Program-made: the position numbers and the translations under genes | Shown: positions 12,254 to 25,113 of the stretch, piece after piece | Layout: each line of letters opens with the position of its first letter | Position numbering within the stretch: the stretch's first letter is position 1 | The notes under the pieces: generated by a model | What the model was told of the DNA's origin: nothing | The model's input: only the letters and a program-made list of their open reading frames with translations | Database searches by the model: none | NCBI RefSeq assembly: GCF_020740795.1 | Contig: NC_067283.1 | Coordinates: 6,103,659-6,167,658 of the forward strand | Length of the DNA stretch: 64,000 nucleotides | Origin: Apus apus | Lineage: Eukaryota; Chordata; Aves; Apodiformes; Apodidae | Direction of reading: 5' to 3'

Positions 12254-15200
12254 TGTTACAATCAATTAAGCAACAGAACTCTTTTCCAAGGAGGCAGTCA
12301 ATAAGGCAGAAACACGGATGATACAAATAGCCAGGAGGAACACACTGGAGGCCTTAGTGCAGCTGGCTCCTTTCCATTAGCAGAGAGAGATTGCAGGGGC
12401 AGACACACGGGGTCACTTTCCAGTCCAGTTCCTCCCAATCAACAGCTAAACCAACAGGTGCAACCTGATGTTTAAATTTGAATAGGGATTATGGAGACCT
12501 GCCAGCACAGAGGTGAGAAACCCAGCACGTCAGGTGCCAGCTGAGATGAAAGTGGGGATGCAAGCACAGGGGCTCCGGGCTGAGCGGCAGGGAGAGGAGG
12601 TTCTACCCGTCCCCAGCACCAGGGCTGCTGGGTATCCTGTGTAACCTGAGTGGGGAATCTGAACACAATAACAAGAGGTCAAGTGTCCACAACAGAAAGC
12701 TATGAAAATCACAGGAAGTGATTATGAATAGCCATAGCAGAGAGGGTGAGGACTTAGCAGGTGGTCCTTTCCTAAGAGGGATGTACCTGTTGTGTAGGGC
12801 AAGGCAAGCTCTCACCCCTTGGTGCTGTCAATCAGACCCTTTCCCTGGGGACAGCAAAAGTGTCAGTCACAGGAAAAATACAACAGGAGTGGATAAGAGG
12901 GATAGATTGGACAGGTTTCCAGCTCTGTCCCAGCCTTCCTGTGTAATCGTGGGCAAAACCACCCACCCGCTCCCATTTCCCATCACCAAAAGCAAACAGT
13001 AATTGTCTGTCCTTATCTGGTGGCCAAGCACTGGCCAAGAGAGGCATGTGGGAATCATGAGCTGAGATGATTTTCAAGGACCCCAGGAGCACTGGGTCTT
13101 GCTTAATGCACTGATTCATGACTTCTCAGCTCTGTGGGCAAAATCCAATTTTCTTACCCCCAAAAATGCAGGGCTGTGACCTGCTATGGCATAGATTTGA
13201 TCTGCCTTGAAGAACTGGACTTCCACTGTCCCCAGCAGGCATGAGATCCAGCAGAAACTCCCACTTTGGATGGGATCTCCCACATCACAGGAGCTATCAT
13301 GCCTTAAGCCAGCATTTTGATCACTAATATCAGCATATTTCAGAGCTTTTACCCAGACTGAGCAGGCAGAAGCACAGTGATTTTCTCTCTCCTGGTGGGT
13401 GGTGTCCCTGTGCAAAAAAATTCTCTCCCTATGGGTAGCAAGAGGAGAGGATGTGGTATGTGCTTTTTTGAGAAGTTTGGATGACAGATGCAATCCCTGA
13501 TACTTTGTTTGAGATAACTCTTATTCCTTTGTGGAAGAAGGAGAGCTCACAATACTTGAATTTTCAGTGCACCTTATTTCTCCTGTAACCTGCAGCCCAG
13601 AACTATTAACTTCATGCACAATAAAATATGTAGACATAAAATGGCCAGAAAATTCCCCATTTCCTAAGCAACAAGTATGATCAGTGCTTCTTTGCTCACT
13701 CTAAGAATCTGCAAAAAAAAGGCCTAAGAATTTGAAAATGTAGATTACTAGCAAACCTTAAAGGTCATCTTGACACATAAGGCATTTAACGAATTCCTGG
13801 ATTGATCTTTGTCTTAGTCCTTCTGGAATTGGATTATAATGATCATATTTGCACATTCTCATTTTGGGGGAAATAAAGTGTTTGGTTTCATTAAATAAAC
13901 TAGGGACTTTGCTTTATAAAACTAGCTTAACTGCAACGACAATATGGGCATATGTGCTACACTAATCATCTGGCTCCATGATTGTTTAAGTAATTCAAAT
14001 ATTCTGACATAGAAGAAAAGAAAGTAAATTTAGCTTCACATTGAAGGCTACGTGTGGTTGGCATATTTGACTTCAGGGAATATTTATAAGCAGAATCTTC
14101 TTGGGCAACTTCAGCTAATTCCAACTCGAGAGAGCTACGTTGAAAATGTGTTTTTTTAAAATTGCTATTCAGCAGTTCCTTAATTACAGTTTACAAAGCC
14201 CAAGTGCCCAAGAACACCCACTGGAAGACCCATCATTCTTGGCAAAGGGCAGAAATGAAGACATGGTGCTTTTTTCCCCACTCCCTCTGAGCCAGCCTGA
14301 GGACCTCTCTGCCCATCATGTTTCTTGGTTCTACACTAAGGCATCCAACCACTCCAGTTTCTATGTGCAGAACCAGCTCAAGGCTATGGAGTCCATGAGA
14401 TGTCAGGGAAATAAAGAGTCAGGCTGAATATTGCAGTGTTTAATCTGAATAACCCAGATTTCCAGGAGGATTTATGTCCTAGCACAAACTTCAGCAGTTA
14501 GTCCTGCAACACGTGTAAAGTTTCTGAAGCCTTCTCTTCCCTTTATCAGTTGAATAATAAAGGCTCCTGCTTGGCCAGACTAAATGGAATTTTAATTTAA
14601 TGTTTCCTTTAAAAAAATCAATGGTAGGAAAATGACAGGATCAATATTGCAGGAGCATGTACTCAACCCCCCAAATGATGACACACACACCCCCAAGCAC
14701 ATCCACACAGGCAATACAGCTATAGTGTGGTAATTGTAATTACACTATCATTCTTCTGAGATGTGCTCTCAGCTCTTGTTTCCTGGGGCTATGAGCAGAC
14801 ATGCTTAGGAAGGGGCACAGAACTATAAATGTTGTTGCTGGTGCTCATCACCTCACTTCAAAAGCCTGGGATGGCTGCAGGAATTGCTGGGCACACCCTC
14901 ATGACTTTCCTTCACTGTGCAGAAAGGCAAATCAGATGATCACCATGGTCTCCTCTCACCCCTGTCCTTGCTAAAATAAATGTGCTTGTTTCCCGAAGGC
15001 AAGTGCCTGTTCTCACATGGCATCTTAAAAATCCCATGCATTGCAGTTTGGATGTGGGCTTTTTCTATCCTGATCTGATTGCAGAAGACAGCTGTCTGTG
15101 GAGCTGCATGGGATGGGGTTGTTTGTAAAGGCTGGCCTGGTCTTTGGTCTAAACAGAGAAAAAAACATCCCTCAAAATGCTTCTGAGGGGATGGGACTCC

Positions 15201-17652
15201 TTGTAAGCCCTTGGCTGCTTCAGTGCCAGCTTCACCCATGCACATACACAACTGTGTCTTGGCTTCAGGCACCCTTTCTCTGAAAGTGACAGCCCTCCCT
15301 TAATGGGACAGGATTAAGTTATGGTGACCTGAAGAGTAGTTTCATGTTAATGTGCTCCCTGGGCAACTGAGATGACCCATCAGAACTACTTCTGCTCCAT
15401 CTTACCTCCAGGGATGGGACAGCTATTTCCAATTCAGCTTCTGCAGGTGCTTCACATCAGTAATTTCTGACCACAGGTCTCTGTTGGTGCATTTTCCTGC
15501 CCCTTCTCATGCCCGTGTCCCTCCACCCATCTCTCCTCAGCAATTCCCCATGTGCTGCCTTGGGCTACAGGGCTCATCTTGAGCCCACTGCTGCTCACCA
15601 AAAGCTGAGCTCAGGAAAACATGCTGCAATCCCCTCCTATGACCCAAAAAGAGAATATCATGTGTTGCTTCCCCAGCCACACTGAATCTGCTTTGCCCCA
15701 CATGCTGTCAGCCCTTCTCTGGGTTCCTTGTCCCTCCACTATGCACTCCTGTCTCTGCAAATCTGTCCCTTTCCTATATGTCCCCTCTGCATTTCCCACA
15801 TGATACCCTTCACTATGTCCAGTTTTACCTGATTTTGAAGCTCTGGCTGAAACAGGGACATTTTTTAGCTGTGTGATCCCTCTACAGTTAAGTCCCTCTG
15901 CGGAATATATGTTTTTTAATTTTTTTTTAACCCAAAATGAAATCCCATTTTCTGGTTTAGTTTACACTGCTTGCAGCCTGCTTTGCTCCCGGCTACATCT
16001 GAGCCACTTCTCAGTGATAAAAGAGTGAGAAGGATGCTGAGTGGCATGAGCAGAAGAGACAAAGGCTGCTGCTGTGCAGCAGCATCTGCTTCTGGGACCA
16101 CTCTGTGTCTCTCTTGCCCCTTCTCACCTGAGCAGAGATGTGTATGGATGACTGAGAGCAAAAACAGATGTGTGCCCAGTACAGCAGGAATCTAACCCCA
16201 TGGTTATGGAGCTGGAAACCTAAAGAACTTGGACTGTAATCAAGAAGCAGTTCCCCCTTTCAGATTTACTGCCAATTCAGTGAGGATAAATATCAGTCAC
16301 CTTCTGGGTCATTAGCAGACCTCTCCAAGCTTTGCTTTCCAAGCCTGAGGCCCCAGGTAGTTTCAAAAGGCAGATGCCATTTCTGGGACACAGATCCCAG
16401 TTTTAAACTATGTAAAGAAGAAAACTTTTAAAAACTCTGTGTTAGGACTGAAAACTCTCGCTTCTGCTTTTCAGAGAGCTGCAACTATTTAAAAACAGAT
16501 CCTCTGTAGCCCTCACTGCTCTCCCATGGGCTATTTTGTCCCTCTCCATGTTACAACTCATCTCTGTCAGCAGCACCCAGGCATACTCTCTCCCTTTCAC
16601 TCCCAGGGCTTATTTTGCTCATGAGCTGATGGAAGGAAGTGTAAAAGCTGGTGTTTGACTTGGGGTGAGCTTTCTGGGGGAGGGGCTGTGCTAGGTGTTT
16701 TGCCCCTGCACAAGGCAAAGCTGCAACTCTGCATCCCTCTGGTGCACTTGGCTGACTGGCTACCCTGGATAACCTCGCCAGCTGCCTGGGCTTCTTCAAA
16801 CGGCACCTTGGCTGCTGCCTCCATCTCCTCAGCTCTCCAGGGGAAAGGGTCATTAGTGAGAACACATTTCCCTTCAAGCTCACCTGGCTGGCTCAGGCTT
16901 GGAAAGCCTCCATTCACAGCTGGTTGTAGCAAAGGTCGGGGTTTTCTGTCAGGGTTTTTACTTCCCTCTCTCTGGCCTGGAAGAAAGCAGCAGAACCACA
17001 GGTGATGCAATTTGATTAGAATCTCCCGAGGCTTAAATTAAACAGAATTATTTATCAAATCTCTGGGCCATTAGCCCTGTCTCTAACAACAGCCGTGCCA
17101 TAACCTCCCACTCGCGCCTCCTACATGTATTTCCCTCCTCTTACAAAGGCTCAGCAAGACTTAATAAAATAAAATAAATTTCAAAAAAACCCTTCAGTTA
17201 AGAAGAAGAAAGCAGCAACAAACGTAACAAACAAGAGGCTGCAGCACTGGATGCCGGGTGCTTTGCATTTGCTGCCCTGGGCTGAGTGACTCAGGCTGTG
17301 CCACATCCCTGAGGGGCTGCTGGAAGGGCCCCCCACTCGTTGGCCACCTGGGTGTTGCAAGGACAGTGGTGCTGGCCACTGCCTTTCACCTTTCTCTCAT
17401 CCTCATCTTCAGCCTGTGCAAGCCAGCTGAGTCTTTGCCTGTATGAATACACAGGAGTCCCAGGGGGAAGGTACACCTGCTGCAGGATAAATTTGGGATG
17501 ACACATTCTGCACCTAGCACTCTTGCATTCCCTAGCTGCTCCTCCCAGGGATGATGCTCCCAGTCCCACCACCAACACCAGACTCCCCTTCCCAGCCCTC
17601 CAAACCTCACTGGGGAGCACCAAGAACTCTTTGCTAAGACTACACACATTCC

Positions 17653-17669
17653 TTTTTTTTTTTTTTTTT
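17653..17669. repeat. T homopolymer
   Basis: Seventeen consecutive T. No associated element recognised. Confidence 0.85.
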
Positions 17670-20339
17670 CTCTTTTTAATTCATTTTCAGTTCTTTGTTC
17701 CCCGGTTAATGAGAATTTAGGTTTCAGGAGAGCTGCATTTCCTCATATTTTCAACTCAGCCACAGTATTTGGGCTTTACCCAGGGTGAGACCTTGTAATG
17801 AAAGCCAGACTCTGCTCTATCTTGTCAGTGTACTGGGAACAACAAGTCAAACATCAAGTTATTTTGCAATGTACAGTAAATCCATAGTAGCTGGACATGT
17901 GGCAGATGAGCTACATGTTGTTGAAAGGAAATCTATAGCTGCTTGAGCTTGGAAAATTTTACTTCTTTGTTTTTGATATTTTACCCCATAGGTTCCGTTT
18001 GTCTGACTAGGTTTTTTTTCTCTGGGACAAAATCAGCCTGACAGACAAGAAATATCTTTTTATGCTGAGAAACTTTGTTCCTTCCTGTTTTCCTGCTTAA
18101 GCAAATTAAACGTTTTAAATTGTAGTCATCTCCAGCATGCCTGCCCTGCAGGAATGTTACTGCTGCTATTTGCAGAGAGATGAAGCTGAATAAAAGGGCA
18201 GAACTCATCCCTCTTTATTTTACACTTCCCCTACCCTTGGCTGACTAACAAATATTTCAGTTCTGTATTAATACTTCCTTCCAGCTTTGTCCAAATTATT
18301 TGTCTTGAACATTTTTTGGCTTGAAAGTTTGTTGAGTTCAGTTTCTCCCATGGGAATCCCAAGACTCCTACTCCAGCCAGAAAATACTGCAAGTGCAGCC
18401 TGCTCTGGAGCAAATAAATCCATCTTGCACAAGGAAAACAGGCAAGAGAGACTCCAGGAATATTGTTCACCTCCTGGGCCAAAGTTTAGAATTGCTTAGA
18501 TTTAACTTGCACCAGTTTATCTGTTCTCAAATGAAAGAATAAAACTGTCAGATATAGTCCAGATCAGTCCAAAAAGAGACAAAACAAGGAGTTAAGAAAT
18601 CCATAGATCTTTGATGAAGCCCTCTATTGTTATTTATGTGTATACAGACAAACTTTATATATGTAAAGAAGATATGATTCTATCATCTTTAAGGAAGGTT
18701 GTGCTTCCCTGAATATTTAATTACAAATATTACCTGTTAAAGTTATTGTCAACTCTTGTTTACAAATAGGAGGCCTATCATGATCCCCAGAAATAATATC
18801 CAAAGTGAACCAGTGCTGAAACAAATAAAGCATGATTAAGAAAAGTGTACCAATTGCCTAATTAGGCATACAAGTAACATAATAAATCTTATTTGAAAGT
18901 GTTTTCTGGTTGATTCCAGAGCTGTGAGACAAATTAAAAAAAAAACAAAACCCACAAACAAACACAAAATAAAAGAATGAATAATCCACCCAAAACATAG
19001 TGGGTCAGAACTTTCCTTTTGACACAGGGCAAACAAAGCTCCCCATGTTTAGCAGTCACTTGTAAAGACAGACAGATTTCAGGCTTTACGAGTGGAGTCT
19101 ACTTTTAACAAAGCATGTCATCCTATTTCTGCATGAAATCATCATCTGAAAATAAAGGGCACTTCAAATGTCACTTGCTGTAGGGGTCTGACATGGCTGT
19201 ATTTTGGTAAGAAACCTATATTTGGCTAGATTTCTCTTACAAGTTTGTACAAGACTCAGCATCCATTTGATGTTCTGCTGCAAGCACCACTGAGACAACC
19301 TTAAATTCTGGCATTTCCACACTTGTGTAATCCTTAGATCTTTGCTTGTACGTGGGAAATACAGATCTTCTCCTTTTCTTCATGTTTGCTCTAGCCATTC
19401 AAGTCCATACAAAGCAGGTGCCAAACATCATGACTTTGCTCATGCAAATGGTACAAAGGTCAGTCAATGCCAGTAATGATGCCTCAAATTTAATTACCCC
19501 TTTCTTGGGGGAGGAGAGTGGTAAAATTATTAATATAATCCCAAATTTAACAAACATAAAAGAGCATTTAATTATTGTAGTTATATTGTCATCCCCAGAC
19601 ACTTTCTTGTTTTTGACAGGATCTGCTCCTTCAGGGCAGGATGTAATTGCTTATTTCCTTGTACACTTCAGTGATTGTTCTGGAGTAGTTAATGATTTGT
19701 TAGGAGAGCTGGAAGTGTTCAGCCACTCTGCAAGCCAGCCAGAAGTGCTGTGTCCAGCACATTTGATTCTGAAAACAAAAAAAATAACAGCCCAGAATCA
19801 GGGCCACTAATCAGGAGTGCTGCCAGACAGTGACACTGATGGCACAGGCTCTTTGCAGAGATTCCCCATCTGCCAGATACCCGCAATGAGTCAGACTCTG
19901 GGAAGAAAAGATAATTTTGGCATCACGACGTCTCTCCCAGCCCGTGTTTACCTGCTGCAAACTCTCCTCCTTCGGGCCAGTGGAAGCACAGCTGCATTAG
20001 CACAAAGCCTGTGGTCTGGCTGGAACTCTCTCCAGACTTTCAGGTTGTCAAATTAACATTTGCATCAATTTAATTTTCACATGACTCATCATTAAGTGAT
20101 TCAGTCTCCCTCTGAACAGCCTTCAAATAGAACTAACCTTTCTTTCAAAGCTTGACCTCAGGTGGAGATTTAGAGGAGGAACAGGAGAATGATTCTAATG
20201 CAGATGCCAGGTCAGGCAGCTTTGGCTTTTCAGGTTGTAGCTGCAACTGCACAGGAGGCGTTCATGATACCTGCTTCCCTGTCGCCTTGTCAGTTTATTA
20301 AAAGGATGGCATGTGTAGAGATGGGGCAGGAAAGCAAAT

Positions 20340-20738
20340 GCAAGGCCACAAAGATGATCAAAGGACAGGGAAGCCTGTTCAGCCTGGAGAAAAGAAAAGG
20401 AGAACTTATTGCCCTGCTCCAGTGGCTACCAAGAAGACGGAAATTCCCTTCTTACAAGGGTTCACATCAAAAAGATGTGAATGCATCTTGCAATGGGTGC
20501 AAGCTATTCCTGGAGAGATCCTGATCAGACACGAGAAAAAAATTGTTCGCTATGAGAATAGCTGGACATTGGAATAATCTTCTCAAGGATGTAGTGGATT
20601 CCCTAACATTGGACACTTTAGGGCTCAGTTTGACAAGGTGCTGGGGCCTCTCATCTAAACTGTTTCTGCCTACAAAGGTTGGAGCAGATGATCCTTGAGA
20701 TCCTGTCCAACCTGGCATTCTATGATTCTCTGTTTTCA
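20340..20738 (+). mobile_element. CR1 LINE fragment, diverged
   Basis: ccacaaagatgatcaaagga, agcctgttcagcctggagaa, ggacattggaataatcttct, cctgtccaacctggcattct then atgattctctg: CR1 ORF2 C-terminal region plus 3' UTR, full of substitutions and frameshifts. An old copy. Confidence 0.9.
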
Positions 20739-22920
20739 GAGGTAATTGGCTTGCCCTTATCATGAAAGCTGCCCATGGCAATATTCATCCTTCCTTTGAA
20801 AGAAAAAACATCCTGGGCCTGAAGTTATGTAAGTGTCACATGGGTCTGAGGCATTTTTCCCCCACTCACTCATAAGTGTCAGTTACAGTTTCTTATCCAC
20901 ATGCTGGGAGTCCAGGAGCAGTTTGTGTCTCTTTGGCTCCCGTATCTCATCACAGGGCACTTTTCACTTCAGAAATCTCTCTTCCCTTCTCAGGCTACTC
21001 CTCAAGTCAGGAGAAAGACTGTCAACTGATGTCTGATGGGAGGTGGGAGGGGAGGTGTCATCCCAGCAAGTAGCTTGTTTTGCCTCTCTCCACAAAGCTG
21101 GAAGCTGGGGGGTATTTATAAGATGGAAAGATACAAACCACTCACCCTTTCATCTCACATTTCATTGTGAGGGGTTTGAACTGTTAATTTTGCAGAGCAT
21201 CATGAAGAGGGCTGCCAGGAAAAGTCCCAATTGCTAAAATCCTCATAGCAATCCACGAGAGTCCTCTTGCTTGTGTAACAACAGAATCGTATTCAGAAGC
21301 ATATAAATAAGGGTGAAAAATGCTAGGAAACAGATAGGAAAAGAAAGATAAAGTACCAGGCTGCCTCCATTGTCAGAGCTCTGAGCCAGCCATCAGCAGC
21401 ACATGCAGAGCTGAGCTGGAAAAGCTCAGCAAATCTTTGTGCCTCTCTTGGTTGTGGGTACGTTGCTCCAAATACGTTGCCAGAATTTTCTAGAGACCAT
21501 AGCCAAAGCCATGGATAACAGCAGATAAAGATGTTGCCCTTCACCTCCAGATATGCCCTCTGCACCAAAATCAGGGATATCTGCTGTGATTTGAACCAGG
21601 GCCATGTGAGATTCTTACGGAGCTGGAGGAAACCTCTCCGTCCCAACTGTTTCCCTGGAGAGAACTGCAGTGAAGTGTCCAAGGATGGACTCTGAAATGT
21701 TTTAAGTCACTAGGGCAACTTTTGTGAATCTTTGCTAAAGTATGAGCCTCCAAACATACCCATCTCCATCTACAGCTCCTGGTTCATAATATGAATGTTG
21801 AAACTACTCTGCTGATTGCCTGAGCACATCAGATCCTGGAACCTTAAGTTCTGTTGAGCAGACACCATATGAGTGACTTCATAATTTTGCTTGTATCTTT
21901 TCCAATACTCCATCAACTGTTAAAAATTCATTAATTGGTCATAATGAAATTCAGGCCTAGACAAGAGGTATAAAGTCCTGTGGGTTCCCCACCACAATTT
22001 CAGGATAACTGCAAGCAAGATTTAGGCTCAAATTTCTCACAAACTGTGCAAAATAAATAGGATGGGAAGTTGTCCTCCCATTTCTCCTGATCAGAAATAA
22101 TTCAGTTTATAATGGTTGCAAGCAAGATACTTTTAGAGGGAAGCAGAGTATTAGGATTAATGTCTCTCATATCTCTGAAATTTGTCTTGCTGATCTGGAA
22201 ACTGTTTCCATGACTCAGCCACAAATTCCAGCTATGGTTTAGTGTAGCTCCCTCATTTCTTTCCCACTTGTAAAATTTGGCTAAATACATGCAGTATCAC
22301 AGACACACAATATGATAAAAAGACTTTTCAGAGCTGAGGATGATGTTCTTTCTTGTCCTTCCTCTGATTTACTTACAATGTATGGATGGTGGAGAAGTTT
22401 AACAGCTAAAATAAGAGCCTCACCGTGGACACTGTGATGTCAATGATCCAGCCAATGCACTTCAGCCTTACAGCAGAGTGTAATGCGTGAACTGGGTTTA
22501 GTTGAAAGACATTTTGGGTTTTTTCTGATTCTTGGATCTTTTACAACAGCTTTGCAGCCCACCACCAGGCACTTTTTATGTGAACTGTCTTGATCAGCAC
22601 TGATAATAGAGCAAAAGAGGGACTTGACAGGCTTCTTCGTATCTCAGTGATCCATATGCTCATGAGGACAATCCCTTGCTGTGTGTGAAACCATCTAAGA
22701 TACAACATTTTACTATGTAGATCTTTTTAATATGCTAGACTAATGCATTCTGTTCAATATAAACTCAAAAAGAGGAGATAAATGTAGACCAAAAGAAACT
22801 TAGACCCTTGGGGCACCTCAGGATTAGATGGCAGCTGAGTTATGGCTTTGAGAGCTTTTGCTATGTTGCAATTTGAGTCTTTAAGGTTTTGTTTTCAGGT
22901 TTTTGGTTAAAGTTTCAAGA
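20739..22920. other. Intergenic, no gene recognised
   Basis: No exon, RNA gene or mobile element recognised. Confidence 0.55.
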
Positions 22921-22925
22921 GATTG

Positions 22926-23915
22926 TGTCGTGGTTTTGGGCTCAACACGATAACAAAGGAACAGCCCTGTGGCTGCTCACTCAACTTCCCACACACACAC
23001 ACAGAGTCTGGGATGAGGAGGACAAAGCTCCTGGGTTGAGACAAAGGACAAGGACGGTTCTTCACCGATTAAGGTCCCAGGCAAAACAGACTCAACTTGG
23101 GAAAAAAATAATAATTTAATCTCACACTAATCAAATACACACAGGACAGACACACACAGAGCAGGGCTTGCATATGTTACCCCACCCCTCCCTTCTTCCC
23201 GGGCCCAAATCCCATTGTTCCCGGTTTCTCTCCCTCCTTCCCCCCAGCGGCACAGGGGGATGGGGTTTAGAGTCAGTTCACAGGCTGGTGGTTCCTGCTG
23301 CTCCTTCCTGCTCAGGAAGAAGGATTCCTTACAGTCCAACCCTGCCTTCCCATGGGGTCTGTCCCATGGCAGAGAGTCCTCCACAAACCTCTCCTTCGTG
23401 AGTCCTTCTCACCAGGTCCAGAGCTGCTCCAGCCTGGGCTTCCCACAGAGTCACAGGTGCTTCAGGAGCACCCAACTCCCCTGGCCCCAGGCTCTTCCAA
23501 AGCTGCGCAATCTGAGTCCACAGGCAGCAAATCCACTGGCCACAAAATCCAAGTCCAGTGGCCAAGTTCACCCCTCCTGGTGCCTTCAGTGAGTGTTCCA
23601 CCATGCTCCTCCACGAGTGCAGGGGGACAGCTGCCATCTCGCCAGGGAAACTTCTGCTTGGGCACCTTTTTCCCTTTCTTCCTCACCAACCACCAGCACC
23701 GCTCTCCTTCCCCAGCACTGCTCTTCTCCCCTCTTCTAGCTCTGCTCAGGTGTTATAGCTGTTCTTTCTTATGTCAATCGCTGAGGTGCATCTATTGTCC
23801 CTCTAATGGCTCCTTGGCTGGTTTTGGGGCAGGGGGAGCTTCTCAGCTTCTTACCAGAGCCACTCCTGTGGCCCTTCCTCCGCTACCAAAAAAACCACCA
23901 AGTCAAACCAGAACA
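22926..23915 (-). mobile_element. Solo LTR of an avian endogenous retrovirus (ERVL-type)
   Basis: A 990-bp segment beginning TGTCGTGG and ending GAACA, so it has the 5'-TG...CA-3' ends of LTRs. It is flanked on both sides by the same five bases, gattg (22921-22925 and 23916-23920), a perfect target-site duplication. Internal wording (ggcaaaacagactcaacttg, cttcttcccgggcccaaatc, cccagcggcacagggggatg, ggagcttctcagcttcttac) is that of the widespread bird LTR family usually placed with ERVL-like elements. Minus orientation is inferred from a TATA-like TATAACA in the minus reading, followed later by ATTAAA. No gag, pol or env sequence accompanies it, so it is the product of LTR-LTR recombination and codes for nothing. 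Confidence 0.9.
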
Positions 23916-23920
23916 GATTG

Positions 23921-24355
23921 AAATTCCCAATTAATTTTATTTCTCTAGAAGATGTTGATGGACCATTAATACATGCAGTTTATTAAGCAGAATATAATAG
24001 CATTACAACAGGAAAAAGAGATAAAAAATCAGTGCAATAATTTAATCAAATGGCTAAGCCTGCTCCATGGAGCCAGGACTTCTGGGTTTCACTGACTCCA
24101 TGTTTGACCTTGAGACAGTGTGTCTATTTTGCCTTCAAAATTAGAAACTGCATTATAGGAGTGCTGCAAACCTGCAGCCCTGCCTAGGAAATCCACAAAG
24201 AGCACCTGATGAACAGCACCTCCCTACGCATCACAAATAGTCTCTAGCACTGCTTACAAGGAAATCTTGTCACCAGAGACAACAGAGCATAAAAAGCTAC
24301 TTAACCTATCCTAAAATGTGTGTGTAAAGGACTAGATGCACACACATTCCACCAT
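23921..24355. other. Intergenic gap between LTR and CR1
   Basis: About 430 bp in which I see no gene or repeat. Confidence 0.55.
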
Positions 24356-25113
24356 TAAATTCAACAAGGTCCTGCACATGGATAAGGACAATCCCATGAA
24401 CAACTGAAGGTTGGGTGGAGAATGAATTAAGAAGAGCCCTGAGGAAAAGGACTTCAGTGTGCTGGTTGATGAGAAGCTCAACATGAGCCAGTGATGTGCG
24501 CTTGCAGCCCAAAAAGCCAACTGTGTCTTGTGCTGCCTCAAAAGAAATGTGGCCAGCAAGTCAAGGGAGGTGGTTCTCCCCTTCTACTCTGCTCTCATGA
24601 GCCCCCCCCTACAGTGCTGTGTCCCGTTCTGGAGTCCCCAACACAGAAGGACATGGAGATGTTACAGTGAGACCAGAGGAGCACCACAAAGATGTTCAGA
24701 GGGCTGGAGCACCTCTGCTACGAAGACAGGCTGAGAGAGTTGGGTTGTTCAGCCTGGAGAAGAGAAGGTTTGCTCTGTTAGAGCAGTCTCCCAGTATCTG
24801 AAGGGGGCCCACAGGAAAGCTGGGGAGGGACTTTTTACAAGGGCTTGGAGTGACAGGACAAGGGGGAACTTGAGGAGGGTAGATTTACATTAGATATTAA
24901 GAAGAAATTCTTTAGTGTGAGGGTGATGATATGCTGGAACAGGTTGCCCAGAGAAGTTGTGAATGCCCCCTCCCTGGGAGTGTCCAAGGCCAGGTTGGAT
25001 GGGGCTCGGAGCATCCTTGTCTAGTGGGAGATGTCCCTGCCCATGGAGCTGGTTGGAACTAGATGATCTTCAAGGTCCCTTCCAACCCAAACCATTCTAT
25101 GATTCTACAACTG
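24356..25113 (+). mobile_element. CR1 LINE, 5'-truncated (longest plus-strand copy)
   Basis: Starts in ORF2 (aaattcaacaaggtcctgca). It passes through peptides like ASKSREVVLPFYSALMSPPL in one frame, and continues with aagaagaaattctttagtgt, ggaacaggttgcccagagaa, aaggccaggttggatggggc. It ends accattctatgattctac. Several frameshifts and stops; non-functional. Confidence 0.95.

Larger units (their letters stand above)
11817..20339. other. Intergenic, no gene recognised
   Basis: About 8.5 kb without a supported gene. It holds an A-rich tract (12206-12253) and a T run (17653-17669). Open frames, including one of 154 codons at 19346-19810, lack similarity to known families. Confidence 0.55.

Noticed and set aside
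19346-19810. 154-codon plus-strand frame with hydrophobic stretches at its start.
   Set aside because: Resembled a secreted or membrane protein at first sight, but has no recognisable domain, and the composition is that of AT-rich intergenic DNA.
23352-23921. 189-codon proline/serine-rich plus-strand frame.
   Set aside because: It lies almost wholly within the solo LTR, which is GC-rich and stop-poor; it is antisense to the likely LTR orientation.
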